In this document: positions 53,159 to 62,242 of the stretch, one piece after another | Layout of the letters: each line of letters begins with the position of its first letter | Position numbering within the stretch: the first letter of the stretch is position 1 | Assembly (NCBI GenBank): GCA_947504205.1 | Contig: CANNGL010000002.1 | Coordinates: 372,001-436,000, forward strand | Reading direction: 5' to 3' | Source: an uncultured Litoreibacter sp. | Lineage (GTDB): Bacteria > Pseudomonadota > Alphaproteobacteria > Rhodobacterales > Rhodobacteraceae | DNA: 64,000 nt | The notes under the pieces: generated by a model | Databases searched by the model: none | The model's input: the letters and a program-made list of their open reading frames with translations, nothing else | Told to the model about the DNA's origin: nothing | Made by a program: the position numbers and the translations under genes

Positions 53159-53199
53159 GGGACCAAGATGTGTGTGTGTATGTGTAGCGAGTTGGTCCC
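53159..53199. repeat. Inverted repeat flanking a GT-repeat loop
   Basis: GGGACCAA (53159-53166) and TTGGTCCC (53192-53199) are perfect inverted copies separated by 25 bases that contain a TG-repeat (gtgtgtgtgtatgtgt). On the minus strand the loop reads as a run of CA repeats. It lies in the 3' region of the small minus-strand gene. Confidence 0.55.
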
Positions 53200-53227
53200 G
53201 TTGGTCTTGGAAACTTGTGTTCAGAAA

Positions 53228-53419
53228 TCAGGCTGCGGCGTTGAAGTCCGCAGTGATCGCGACCCGGCAAGATGAGAAGATGGGCTCGCAGACTTTATTA
53301 ATCGGGAAGTCCCGGCGGAGGACCTCAACCTTAGTCATGTTTTCAGCTTTGCGGCTCCGCACAGCATTCAGAGCAGCAAGACGGTTAGCACGGGCTTTTT
53401 CTTGAAGTGTAATAGTCAT
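53228..53419 (-). CDS. Small hypothetical protein
   Basis: A 63-residue, mostly helical and basic protein (LQEKARANRLAALNAVRSRKAENMTKVEVLRRDF). GGGGAATG lies before its ATG and a terminator follows 115 bases downstream. No family recognised. The flanks of the gene are short of other genes, which makes a real transcript likely, but coding is unproven. Confidence 0.45.
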   Translation of the reverse strand: MTITLQEKARANRLAALNAVRSRKAENMTKVEVLRRDFPINKVCEPIFSSCRVAITADFNAAA

Positions 53420-53620
53420 TTTTCATTCCCCTTAGTGGTGATTTTTTCCGTTACTCTAGCAGCACATTCACTCTGGACTTGACGCATTAAAGTTGCGCCC
53501 ACAGCCGATTCTCAACAAGTAAGTTTCCCCATACCTTTGAAATCGCGGCACTTTTTCGCCACATTGCAGCCACCTTTTCGGCGCGTTTGACGGGAAGTTT
53601 TTCTTAAATCCTGAGGTATT

Positions 53621-53776
53621 ATGGCGAGAACGCGGCAAAAACATAACGGGCGCCCTCAAGGCACAGCAAAAAAGCCACGAAATTTTCATTATTGGCGCGA
53701 ATTAAGTTCTAAATCTGGCCCTGAAAAGGTGCAGGAGCGGCGCGCTTTGGCCTCAAAAGGCGACCTGCCAGAATAG
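53621..53776 (+). CDS. Possible small basic protein (51 residues)
   Basis: ATG at 53621 with TGAGG four to nine bases upstream opens a 51-codon frame starting MARTRQKHNGRPQGTAKKPR, with 14 Lys/Arg residues, and containing NFHYWREL. Such composition occurs in nucleic-acid-binding micro-proteins but can also be chance. Its end overlaps the convergent gene at 53753 by 24 bases. The rest of the gap 53420-53752 shows no other convincing gene. Confidence 0.3.
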   Translation: MARTRQKHNGRPQGTAKKPRNFHYWRELSSKSGPEKVQERRALASKGDLPE

Positions 53777-54010
53777 AAAGACCGGCAGAATCATGCCGAA
53801 CCAGATGCAAAACCATTTTGCGCCGCTCACGATTCGACCAAACAGCCCGCCGGAACGCGCCTTGTCGAAACCAGCAAAGCTCGCCATCACGGCATACCCA
53901 GCGGCCTCGCGCTTCAGCTCCTTGGCCTCGATCTCCGCAATTGCCTGCTCGTAAGTGGAGTTAAGCGTGCCGGCGACAGGTGCTGACTGGCGATCTTCAA
54001 AACTGGACAT
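53753..54010 (-). CDS. Small membrane protein, unknown
   Basis: An 85-residue protein with a helical N-terminal part (YEQAIAEIEAKELKREAAGYAVMASF) and a C-terminal membrane helix (WFCIWFGMILPVFLFWQVAF). AAGGAG precedes the ATG at 54010, so translation is likely. No family recognised. Confidence 0.7.
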   Translation of the reverse strand: MSSFEDRQSAPVAGTLNSTYEQAIAEIEAKELKREAAGYAVMASFAGFDKARSGGLFGRIVSGAKWFCIWFGMILPVFLFWQVAF

Positions 54011-54142
54011 CTTGGTTTACTCCTTGCTCTGATCTTCCATCTGGCGCAGCAGAGCCTTTTTCCAAGGCGGTGCGACATTGCGCGCGACTTTCAGCGCATT
54101 CCGAGTTGTCCTCGCCAAACGCTATCGCGTAAGCAGACGGCC

Positions 54143-55318
54143 ATGCAGCACTTCGATCTTGTCATCATTGGGTCGGGTCCAGGCGGGGCCGCCGCCGCCC
54201 GCAAGGGCAGAGCGCTGGGCTTGTCCGTGGCTTTGGTCGATAAAGCTACCTTCCCGCGCGACAAGCTTTGTGGTGGTCTCTTCACGGGCAGAAGCGAAAA
54301 GGCGCTGCGCAGAATATTCGAGCTGCCAGTGTCGAAGGATCTGTTTCTGACCTCGGACCATGTGCGGTTTTCGGCTGGAAGTGATGTATTGGCCGATATC
54401 ACGGGCGCCCCTCCCATTCACCTGACCATGCGACGTGACCTTGACGCGATGCTCCATGCGGAAACCGTTGCATCAGGGGCGATCGACTTTCCGGGCCAAG
54501 GCCTCGCTCAGATAGATGAAACCCAACAGAGCATAACACTAAAAGATGGCACCAGACTGGCCTACAAAGTTCTCATTGGCGCAGACGGTGTGAATTCTGC
54601 CGTTGCACGCCATCTCTTTGGACGGGCGTTCGATCCGCAGAAAATCGGGTTCGGTCTGGAAATCGAAACGCCCACCACTTCGGATAGGGACGATGCCGTG
54701 GAAGTCGATTTTGGCGCTGCGGAATGGGGGTATGGCTGGTCTTTTCCCAAGCGCAACTCCACCACAGTCGGTGTTGGCGGCATCAACATCGAAAACACTG
54801 ACATGAAGGCCAACATGGCCCGGTATGTTCGCCTGACCGGGTCAAAGACTGACCTCAAGTATAAAGGCCAGTTTCTGCCTTTCGGCGACTACAGGAAAAC
54901 GCCCGGGCGGGGGTCGGTCTTGCTTGTAGGCGACGCGGCCGGACTGGTCGATCCGATCACTGGCGAAGGGATCGCGCTGGCAATGGAAAGCGGCGCTCAC
55001 GCAGCGCAGGCTGCCGCCGAAGCAATAGCTGCCAATGCCACCAGCTCTGCCTGCCAGCGATACGCAACCCATCTCAAGCCGATCCACCGTTCGCTGGATC
55101 AGGCGAAGCAATGGCGTCTGATCATGTTTCCCAAGTTCATGCGGGGCAGTTTTCGAAAGGCTTTCAAACGGGGAAGCTCTCTCCAAATAAAGTATCTGGA
55201 GCTTCTCGCGGGTGACGCTGATTACGGTGATCTGCGGGGCGCGCTCCTAAGGCGCATTCCGAAACTGCTTTGGGGCGCCGCCCGACACAACGCCGGTCAA
55301 CTCTTCAAACAACCCTGA
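54143..55318 (+). CDS. Geranylgeranyl reductase-family FAD-dependent oxidoreductase
   Basis: A 391-residue flavoprotein. The N-terminal FAD loop is IIGSGPGGAAAARKGR, a cysteine-containing substrate loop follows (DKLCGGLFT) and the second FAD motif is LLVGDAAGLVDPITGEGIALAMESG. It matches the geranylgeranyl reductase/halogenase-like branch of the PHBH superfamily. No photosynthesis genes are nearby, so it probably reduces a prenyl chain of quinone or lipid, or hydroxylates another substrate. Confidence 0.87.
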   Translation: MQHFDLVIIGSGPGGAAAARKGRALGLSVALVDKATFPRDKLCGGLFTGRSEKALRRIFELPVSKDLFLTSDHVRFSAGSDVLADITGAPPIHLTMRRDLDAMLHAETVASGAIDFPGQGLAQIDETQQSITLKDGTRLAYKVLIGADGVNSAVARHLFGRAFDPQKIGFGLEIETPTTSDRDDAVEVDFGAAEWGYGWSFPKRNSTTVGVGGINIENTDMKANMARYVRLTGSKTDLKYKGQFLPFGDYRKTPGRGSVLLVGDAAGLVDPITGEGIALAMESGAHAAQAAAEAIAANATSSACQRYATHLKPIHRSLDQAKQWRLIMFPKFMRGSFRKAFKRGSSLQIKYLELLAGDADYGDLRGALLRRIPKLLWGAARHNAGQLFKQP

Positions 55319-55328
55319 AAGCGGTAGC

Positions 55329-55351
55329 GGGGCCCGCAAAGCACGGGCCCC
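55329..55351. terminator. Hairpin between convergent genes
   Basis: 55329-55336 pairs perfectly with 55344-55351 (8 bp, all G-C) around CAAAGCA, between convergent stops at 55318 and 55362. No clear T-run. Confidence 0.5.
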
Positions 55352-55361
55352 ACCAGCAACA

Positions 55362-55565
55362 TCAGTCTTCCAGAACGAATGTCACCTTCAAGATCACACG
55401 ATACTCGCTGATCTTGCCGTCCTTGACCGTGCATTTCATGTCCTGCACCCAAGCACCTTCGACATTCTTCAGCGTCTTGGAGGCCCGATCCACTCCATTT
55501 TCGACGGCATCCTCAAAGCTCTTCTTTGACGATGAAATGATTTCCGTAACGCGTGCGACTGACAT
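55362..55565 (-). CDS. Dodecin (flavin-storage protein)
   Basis: A 67-residue dodecin. The pattern VTEIISSSKKSFEDAVENGVDRASKTLKNVEGAWVQ, then a C-terminal YRVILKVTFVLED, matches the family, including the Trp that stacks on flavin. Twelve copies assemble into a hollow sphere binding flavins. Shine-Dalgarno GGGAGAG precedes the ATG. Confidence 0.95.
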   Translation of the reverse strand: MSVARVTEIISSSKKSFEDAVENGVDRASKTLKNVEGAWVQDMKCTVKDGKISEYRVILKVTFVLED

Positions 55566-55620
55566 AGCTCTCTCCCTGATTAAGTTGAGGGTTTAGCCTA
55601 GGGGCGCCTGCCATGCGCGA

Positions 55621-56238
55621 TCAAGGCCTGTCGAGGTCCACGTCAGAGGCCTCTTCGATATCCAGCAGTCCCTCCGGGTAGGGCTTCATCAGTGCACTCG
55701 CGGCCTCGACGGTACCATCCAACCAGACCGACAGGTCGTCGCGGTGTAATAATACGCCCATCCGGTGATGTATCGGCTCAACATCTTCGTTTGGCGCGCA
55801 GGTTACGGTCGCAACCTGATTGAGCGATATTCCGCCGGGTCCAGACCAAGTGTCACAAATTGCAGCGAACCAGAGCAGGCCGCGGTCTTTGGGATGCAAA
55901 CGCCACGCGGTTTTCTTGCGACGCTCTCCGGTCCACTCATACCAGCCATCAGCCGGCACAACGCAGCGCCCGACCCCTTCGAACGCCGATTTGTCGAAAA
56001 CAGTCTCGGAGCGTGCGTTGATGATCGTCTCCATCACCGGACGCCCGCGCGCATTCTTGCGCGCAACGGGCAATATGCCCCAACGCATCAAACTCAAGAC
56101 ACCGTCCCGAAGCACGACAACGTCTTCCCCGGGCGCAATATTGTGCCGCGACACCTGATCCGCCACATCGCCAATTCCTGCGCCCGCAGCCGCCGCGACC
56201 TCTTCAATTGGCCTTATCAAAAAATATCGTCCGGGCAT
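55621..56238 (-). CDS. SOS response-associated peptidase-like (YedK/HMCES) protein with Pro in place of Cys2
   Basis: A 205-residue SRAP-domain protein. Active members begin MCGR and use Cys2, after removal of Met, to crosslink abasic sites in single-stranded DNA. Here the start is MPGRYF, so the nucleophile is gone. The other active-site residues remain: Asn in INARSET, Glu in ADGWYEWTG and His in PIHHRMGV. The ATG at 56238 is the only sensible start and the second codon is CCC. It may bind DNA without crosslinking, or use another nucleophile. Confidence 0.88.
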   Translation of the reverse strand: MPGRYFLIRPIEEVAAAAGAGIGDVADQVSRHNIAPGEDVVVLRDGVLSLMRWGILPVARKNARGRPVMETIINARSETVFDKSAFEGVGRCVVPADGWYEWTGERRKKTAWRLHPKDRGLLWFAAICDTWSGPGGISLNQVATVTCAPNEDVEPIHHRMGVLLHRDDLSVWLDGTVEAASALMKPYPEGLLDIEEASDVDLDRP

Positions 56239-56274
56239 GGTTTGCGCCGCAGTCTTTCTCTAGGTTCCGCTATC

Positions 56275-56844
56275 ATGACGGATTGCTTCTTTTTTGGCTA
56301 CGGCTCGCTGGTAAATGCCCGCACCCATAGCTACCCCGAAACCCATATGGCCACCTTAGCGGGCTGGAAACGCAGTTGGCGGCACACCAATCTGCGACCT
56401 TTCCCGTTTCTTTCCGTCATCAAGGATGATGCGTCACAAATCTCTGGATTGATGGCGCGGGTGCCCGGCGACGACTGGAGCGCACTTGATCTGCGTGAAA
56501 AAGGCTATGCCCGGCAAACCCTGTCAGAACATCAGGTCTCCCATAACCGTCCTGCGCCGGCGACGGTCCAAATCTACCAGACACTGCATCTTCACGACAT
56601 AACTGGACGTGCCAGCTATCCCATCCTGCTGAGCTATCTCGATGTGGTGGTGCAGGGGTTTTTGGACATCTACGGAGAGCAAGGCGTCACTGATTTCTTC
56701 GCATCCACAGACGGTTGGGAGGCCGCCATCCTCGATGATCGTTCAGCCCCACTCTATGCGCGCCATCAAACGCTCTCCAAAGCGGAAACCGAATTGGTGG
56801 ATGATCAGCTCAGCAAGCTATCGTCTAAAATTGAAAAGCTTTAG
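56275..56844 (+). CDS. Gamma-glutamylcyclotransferase-like (GGCT) fold protein
   Basis: A 189-residue protein starting MTDCFFFGYGSLVN, the GGCT/AIG2 substrate-loop motif. It continues with TLAGWKRSWRHTN and VPGDDWSALDLREKGYAR, where the acid residue expected for cyclotransferases may be the Glu in LREKGYAR. Gamma-glutamyl compound turnover is possible but unproven. The frame upstream to 55765 is antisense to the SRAP gene and was discarded. The 3' end overlaps the convergent MATE gene by 27 bases. Confidence 0.82.
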   Translation: MTDCFFFGYGSLVNARTHSYPETHMATLAGWKRSWRHTNLRPFPFLSVIKDDASQISGLMARVPGDDWSALDLREKGYARQTLSEHQVSHNRPAPATVQIYQTLHLHDITGRASYPILLSYLDVVVQGFLDIYGEQGVTDFFASTDGWEAAILDDRSAPLYARHQTLSKAETELVDDQLSKLSSKIEKL

Positions 56845-58212
56845 AAGACGCGCCTGACGATCAAAATCGTCAACCTGACGCGAACCCGGCAATGCCTCTT
56901 TCGCCATAACCTTGCGTGCCAGAACCCAAGCCACAATCGCAAAGATCACGCCACCAATGGCCTGACCGATCAGAACACCGGGCGCTCCGAACAGATTGGC
57001 TCCCAACAGCACCAAGGGGATCGTGCCCAATGTGTGCCTGCCCCAATTGATCCATGTGGAATAGAAAGGGTGGCCCAGATTGTTGAAGGCAGAGTTGCCG
57101 ACAAAAATCACGCCGTTGAAGAAAAACAGCAGCGCCAAGGGCCCGCAGAACAGATAGACGAGCGTGACTGCGACACCTTGCAATTGGAACAGATCAACAA
57201 TCACTCCACGCAACAGGAACAAGATCAGACTGACGATTACCACGTAGATGCCGATGAAGATCAGCCCATCCCGGAACGCCCCGGACACCCGCTCGTGGCG
57301 CCCTGCTCCGAAGTTTTGTCCGATGATCGGCCCTAAAGCACCCGACAATGCAAAAATCACCGCGAAAGACACGGGCGTAATGCGCGAGACGACCGCCATA
57401 CCGGCAACGGCGACCTCGCCGAACTCAGCCATGGCGCGCGTCACATAGGCCTGACCGATTGGCGTGGCGAGTTGGGTTAGAACCGCCGGGCAGGCAATTC
57501 CCAGAACCGGAATGATATCAAGCCGCAGACCCGGCGCTGTGGGACGGTCCAGGCCGCCATGACTGGTTATGATCGGCAAGACCCCAACAACCGCAATGGT
57601 CAGCCGCGCGGCAACTGACGCCCATGCCGCCCCGACGAGTTCCAGATCGAGCCCGAAGATCAGTATCGGATCAAGCACAGCATTGACCACGCCACCCGCA
57701 ATGGTTGCAAACATCGCGCGCCGCGCGTCGCCATAGGCCCGCAGAATTGCACCGCCCATCATACCGATCATCAACAGGGGCATCGACGGCACGATGATCG
57801 CCAGATAGGTAATCGCCAACGCTTGCGTATCACCAGCCGCACCAACAAGCGCCGTCAGAGGTTCAAGGCAACTCCAAACGATTGCCGCAAAGACAGCCCC
57901 GAAAACGACACCGTAGATCAGCGCATTGGTTGTCAGTCGTCTCGCGGCATCCTCATCACCACGACCCAAAGCCCGAGCCACCAGTGCCCCACCCGCGATC
58001 GCCATGCCGATCGAGAACGAGGTCGTGAAAAACAGAATTGCACCAGCATAGCCGACGGCGGCAGCCAATGCCGCGTTTCCCAACATGGAGATAAAAATCA
58101 TGTCGACAAAGTCGACAATGAAAACCGCCATAAGTCCGACCGAAGCCGTAAGCGACATGACCGTTATGTGCCGGAACAGGTTACCTTCGAGGAATTTTGC
58201 CTGCTCCGCCAT
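56818..58212 (-). CDS. MATE-family multidrug/toxin efflux transporter
   Basis: A 464-residue protein with 12 predicted membrane helices in two similar halves. Typical MATE sequence is seen early (VDFVDMIFISMLGNAALAAAVGYA) and in the second half (GAGRHERVSGAFRDGL). It lies five bases after glpK on the same strand, so it may be co-transcribed with the glycerol genes, although a functional link is unlikely. Confidence 0.9.
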   Translation of the reverse strand: MAEQAKFLEGNLFRHITVMSLTASVGLMAVFIVDFVDMIFISMLGNAALAAAVGYAGAILFFTTSFSIGMAIAGGALVARALGRGDEDAARRLTTNALIYGVVFGAVFAAIVWSCLEPLTALVGAAGDTQALAITYLAIIVPSMPLLMIGMMGGAILRAYGDARRAMFATIAGGVVNAVLDPILIFGLDLELVGAAWASVAARLTIAVVGVLPIITSHGGLDRPTAPGLRLDIIPVLGIACPAVLTQLATPIGQAYVTRAMAEFGEVAVAGMAVVSRITPVSFAVIFALSGALGPIIGQNFGAGRHERVSGAFRDGLIFIGIYVVIVSLILFLLRGVIVDLFQLQGVAVTLVYLFCGPLALLFFFNGVIFVGNSAFNNLGHPFYSTWINWGRHTLGTIPLVLLGANLFGAPGVLIGQAIGGVIFAIVAWVLARKVMAKEALPGSRQVDDFDRQARLLKLFNFRR

Positions 58213-58217
58213 AAGCC

Positions 58218-59702
58218 CTAGACCGAGATGGTCGCAGCGACCGCCCTTTTCCAAGCCTCGTATTTTCGAGCGCGCGTGGCGTCATCCATATCGGGCTCAA
58301 ATCGTTTTTCCAGCGCCCAGTTCGCCGCAAACCCGGCCTGATCCGGGTAAAGACCGGCACGGCTGCCTGCCAGCCAGGCCGCACCCAGCGCGGTGGTCTC
58401 CAGGACTTCGGGTCGGTCGACTTGCGCCCCGATAATATCGCTCAGAAACTGCATCGCCCAATCGCTGGCGGTCATTCCGCCATCGACGCGCAAGACATTG
58501 TCGCCGCCATCGCCCATATCCGCAGTCATCGCTTCCAGCAGATCACGGGTCTGATAACCGACACTCTCCAACGCCGCCTTGGCAAATTCTTCCGGCCCGG
58601 AATTGCGTGTCAGCCCAAAAATAGCACCACGACAATCAGCCTCCCAGTAAGGCGCACCCAGACCCGTGAAGGCCGGAACCAAGATGACATCCTGCGTCCC
58701 ATCCGCCTTGTCGGCCATGGGTTGGGTTTCTGACGCCTCTCGGATCAGCTTCAATCCGTCGCGCAGCCATTGCACGACCGCACCCGCAATAAAGATCGAC
58801 CCTTCCAACGCATAGGTCGGCTTCCCATCAAACTGATAGGCGATCGTGGTCAGAAGTCGGTTCTTCGATGTCACCGCCTCCTCTCCGGTGTTGAGCAGCG
58901 CAAAACATCCCGTGCCATAGGTCGATTTCAGCATACCCGGCTCGAAACAGGCTTGCCCGACCGTTGCCGCTTGCTGATCGCCCGCCACGCCCAAAATCGG
59001 CAACTCACGTCCAAACAAATCCGCCCGCGCCATTCCAAAATCAGCGGCGCAATCCTTCACCTCGGGAAGCATGCCCATCGGCACACCCAGCAATTCGCAA
59101 ATCGAGGATGACCAACGGCCTTTGTGGATATCGTAAAGCATCGTGCGCGCGGCGTTCGTTGCATCGGTGACATGCTCTGCGCCACCCGTCAGCTTCCAGA
59201 TCAGAAAGCTGTCCACCGTCCCGAACAACAGCTCGCCCGCCTCGGCCCGCGCCCGCGCGCCATCCACGTTTTCCAAAATCCAGCGCAGCTTGGTAGACGA
59301 AAAATAAGGATCCAGAAGCAGTCCGGTCTTGGCCGTCACCATCTCTTCGTGACCAGCAGCCTTCAACTCGCGACAATAGTCTGCAGTGCGCCGATCCTGC
59401 CAGACAATGGCATTGTAAACAGGCTCGCCCGTCACCTTGTCCCAAACAACCGTTGTTTCCCGCTGATTGGTAATGCCGATCGCCACAATATCGTCAGCCT
59501 TGGCATTGGCCCGCTCGATCGCGGCCCGGCAAACTGCGGCGGTCGTCGACCATAAATCCGCAGGATCATGCTCCACCCAGCCGGAATTCGGGAAATGCTG
59601 AGGAAATTCTTCCTGCGCCGAGCTGGAAATTTTCATGTCATCGTCAAACAGGATCGCGCGGCTTGAGGTCGTGCCTTGGTCAATGGCCAGAATATACGTC
59701 AT
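58218..59702 (-). CDS. glpK: Glycerol kinase
   Basis: GlpK phosphorylates glycerol to sn-glycerol-3-phosphate. The 494-residue FGGY kinase has the phosphate loop [15 protein letters not shown], the catalytic Asp in the block around GVAGDQQAA, and the C-terminal FGGY-type [13 protein letters not shown]. It follows glpD by 13 bases; the pair is probably controlled by GlpR encoded divergently. Confidence 0.96.
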   Translation of the reverse strand: MTYILAIDQGTTSSRAILFDDDMKISSSAQEEFPQHFPNSGWVEHDPADLWSTTAAVCRAAIERANAKADDIVAIGITNQRETTVVWDKVTGEPVYNAIVWQDRRTADYCRELKAAGHEEMVTAKTGLLLDPYFSSTKLRWILENVDGARARAEAGELLFGTVDSFLIWKLTGGAEHVTDATNAARTMLYDIHKGRWSSSICELLGVPMGMLPEVKDCAADFGMARADLFGRELPILGVAGDQQAATVGQACFEPGMLKSTYGTGCFALLNTGEEAVTSKNRLLTTIAYQFDGKPTYALEGSIFIAGAVVQWLRDGLKLIREASETQPMADKADGTQDVILVPAFTGLGAPYWEADCRGAIFGLTRNSGPEEFAKAALESVGYQTRDLLEAMTADMGDGGDNVLRVDGGMTASDWAMQFLSDIIGAQVDRPEVLETTALGAAWLAGSRAGLYPDQAGFAANWALEKRFEPDMDDATRARKYEAWKRAVAATISV

Positions 59703-59715
59703 GTGTCCCTCTCCC

Positions 59716-61293
59716 TCAGGCGGCCATTTCTTTTCGGTGCGCCTGCATCCAGTTGTCCAGAACCTTGATCTCCGCCTTGCTCAGACGCAAGCCCAGTTTT
59801 GAACGGCGCCAGACGACATCCTCTGCCGCCACCGCATATTCACGCCGCATCAGGTAATCAATTTCGCGCGCGGTCAGGCTCGCCCCGAACGCCTCGCCCA
59901 GATCAGCCTCCGTCCTGGCATCGCCCAACATGTCCCAAGCGTCTGTCCCGTAAGCACGGATCAACCGCCGCGCCCAGAAATCACCCAGGAACGGGAAGTC
60001 GGCACTCAACTTGGCGATCAGCTTCTCGACATCCCCCACTGGGAAATCCCCCCCGGGCAGTGGCACACCAGCCGTCCAGCCCGCCGCCCGCGCGCCAAAG
60101 AAAGGCACGATCTTCTCAAGCGCGTGTTCGGCCAGCTTCCGATAGGTTGTGATCTTGCCACCAAATACGTTCAGCATCGGTGGGCCAGCCTGCTCATTCA
60201 CTTTGAGGACATAATCACGCGTCGCAGCCGTCGCCGACGACGCTCCGTCATCATAGAGCGGCCGCACCCCCGAATAGGTCCAGATGATATCTTCCTGCGT
60301 CACCGGAGTTTCGAAATATTCCGACGCAAAGCGCAACAAATAGTCTCGCTCCTCATCGCTACAGACCGGTCTTTCAGACGGGTCGGTATGCTCCGCATCC
60401 GTGGTGCCGATCAGCGTGAAATCCTGCTCATAGGGGATGGCGAAGATGATCCGTCCGTCAGTGCCCTGAAAGAAATAGCATTTGTCGTGATCAAACAGCC
60501 GTTTCGTAACGATATGGCTGCCTCGCACCAATCGCACGCCCTCGGTGGAGTTGATCCGCACCGTATTCTGGATAATGTCACCCACCCACGGTCCACCGGC
60601 ATTGACCAACATCTTCGCGTGATGGACCGATTGCTCACCTGTCTCGTCCTGCGTCACGATCTGCCAAATTTCACCCTCGGCATGAGCAGAGACAACCTTG
60701 GTACGCGTCATGATCTGAGCGCCCCGCGCTTCGGCATCCCGCGCGTTCAAAACGACCAGACGGGAATCCTCGATCCAGCAATCGGAGTATTCATAGGCCT
60801 TGGTGAACTTATCGACCAATGGCTCGCCCTCGGGTGCAGACCGCAGATCCACGGTCTTGGTGGCCGGCAGGATCGCCCGCCCCCCAAGATTGTCGTAGAG
60901 GAACAATCCCAGACGGATCAGCCATGCAGGTCTGCGACCCTTCATCCACGGCATGACAATATTGAGAATGCGCGAGGTCGGTGTCGATCCTTCGAACCGC
61001 ATGTCCTTGTGGTACGGCAACACAAACCGCATGGGCCAAGAGATATGCGGCATGGCGCGCAGCAAGGTTTCACGTTCGATCAGCGCTTCGCGCACCAACC
61101 GCACCTCGAAATACTCCAGATATCGCAACCCGCCATGAAACAGCTTGGTCGACGCCGATGAGGTGGCCGAGGCCAGATCATTCATCTCTGCCAGTTTGAC
61201 GCTCAGGCCGCGCCCCACCGCGTCGCGCGCGATGCCGCAGCCATTGATGCCACCACCGATAATGAAAAGATCTGTCGCGTCTTGATTGGCCAT
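59716..61293 (-). CDS. glpD: Aerobic glycerol-3-phosphate dehydrogenase
   Basis: GlpD oxidises glycerol-3-phosphate to dihydroxyacetone phosphate at the membrane, passing electrons to quinone. The 525-residue flavoprotein has the FAD loop [20 protein letters not shown], the [13 protein letters not shown] block and the C-terminal GlpD cap domain. First gene of the glpD-glpK transcript, divergent from glpR. Confidence 0.96.
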   Translation of the reverse strand: MANQDATDLFIIGGGINGCGIARDAVGRGLSVKLAEMNDLASATSSASTKLFHGGLRYLEYFEVRLVREALIERETLLRAMPHISWPMRFVLPYHKDMRFEGSTPTSRILNIVMPWMKGRRPAWLIRLGLFLYDNLGGRAILPATKTVDLRSAPEGEPLVDKFTKAYEYSDCWIEDSRLVVLNARDAEARGAQIMTRTKVVSAHAEGEIWQIVTQDETGEQSVHHAKMLVNAGGPWVGDIIQNTVRINSTEGVRLVRGSHIVTKRLFDHDKCYFFQGTDGRIIFAIPYEQDFTLIGTTDAEHTDPSERPVCSDEERDYLLRFASEYFETPVTQEDIIWTYSGVRPLYDDGASSATAATRDYVLKVNEQAGPPMLNVFGGKITTYRKLAEHALEKIVPFFGARAAGWTAGVPLPGGDFPVGDVEKLIAKLSADFPFLGDFWARRLIRAYGTDAWDMLGDARTEADLGEAFGASLTAREIDYLMRREYAVAAEDVVWRRSKLGLRLSKAEIKVLDNWMQAHRKEMAA

Positions 61294-61344
61294 GGGAGGC
61301 CTCCGAGTCGTCTGGAAAAACTAACTCCTCTTTCATCTGTTTAC

Positions 61345-61385
61345 TTTCGTTTCGTCAAGTATTAGCTTCGCTTTAGTTTCGTTTT
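61345..61385. promoter_or_regulatory. Candidate GlpR operators between glpD and glpR
   Basis: TTTCGTTTC (61345-61353) and TTTCGTTTT (61377-61385) are direct repeats 32 bases (about three helical turns) apart, with related CTTCGCTTTAG between them. TTTCGTTT-like repeats fit DeoR-family recognition. Position between the divergent genes supports control of both. Confidence 0.6.
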
Positions 61386-61405
61386 GACGCAGAGCATCCC
61401 CTGAA

Positions 61406-62164
61406 ATGGCCGAAAACTTCCGTCAGACCGAAATATTGAACATCGCGCGCCGCAAGGGACAGGTCAGTGTCGACAAGCTGGCGCAGCGCTTCAAAACATC
61501 CGTTCAGACTATTCGCAAAGATCTGACGGAGCTTTCGGATGCCGGGCAGCTAAAACGGGTACATGGCGGCGCCATCCTGCCCACCGGCGTCAGCAATATC
61601 GGCTATGCCGATCGCCGCGCCCTGGGGGCAGAAGCAAAGGCCGCCATCGCTCAAAGACTGGCAGAAGATATCCCGGAAAACGCGACGCTTTTTCTCAATA
61701 TTGGCACAACCACCGAAGCCGTGGCGCGCGCGCTGCTCAATCACCGAAACCTGATGGTGGTCACAAATAATCTCAACATCGCCAATATCCTCAGCGCCAA
61801 TCAAAGCTGCGAAGTGATGGTGGCAGGCGGCGTCCTGCGTCGCGCTGATGGCGGCTTGACGGGAGCGATGACAGTTCAGGTGATCCGTCAGTTCAAATTC
61901 GATATCGCCGTGATCGGCTGCTCCGCACTTGATCCAGACGGGGACATTCTGGATTTCGACAGCAATGAAGTCACTGTCAGCCAGGCCATTTTGGAACGTG
62001 CACGCGCGGCTTATCTGGTGGCGGATGCCACGAAATTTACGCGCTCGGCCCCGGTGAAAATCGCCTCTCTGCGCGAAATCGAACGTCTTTACACGGACCA
62101 ACCCCCACCGCCTGAAACACAAAGCCTGCTGACAGACTGGCACACATCGACGATTCTGGCCTAG
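61406..62164 (+). CDS. glpR: DeoR-family glycerol-3-phosphate regulon repressor
   Basis: A 252-residue repressor. N-terminal DeoR helix-turn-helix (RKGQVSVDKLAQRFKTSVQTIRKDLTEL) with the subfamily tail KRVHGGAI, then the sugar-phosphate sensor domain with NIGTTTEAVARAL and ADATKFTRSAPVKI. Divergence from glpD and operator-like TTTCGTTT repeats support the GlpR assignment. Glycerol-3-phosphate is the expected inducer. Confidence 0.93.
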   Translation: MAENFRQTEILNIARRKGQVSVDKLAQRFKTSVQTIRKDLTELSDAGQLKRVHGGAILPTGVSNIGYADRRALGAEAKAAIAQRLAEDIPENATLFLNIGTTTEAVARALLNHRNLMVVTNNLNIANILSANQSCEVMVAGGVLRRADGGLTGAMTVQVIRQFKFDIAVIGCSALDPDGDILDFDSNEVTVSQAILERARAAYLVADATKFTRSAPVKIASLREIERLYTDQPPPPETQSLLTDWHTSTILA

Positions 62165-62242
62165 CCCGAAATTGAGGTTAACCAGCGGCTTCCCATGTTC
62201 CTCAAATATCCTCCCCGAAGGGCCGATCAACCAAGGGCGCTG

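Noticed and set aside
55765-56274. Upstream extension of the GGCT-like protein
   Set aside because: Antisense to the SRAP gene; the GGCT motif begins right at the ATG at 56275.
60124-61161. Plus-strand frame of 345 codons
   Set aside because: Antisense to glpD; rich in Arg, His and Pro as expected for a shadow frame.
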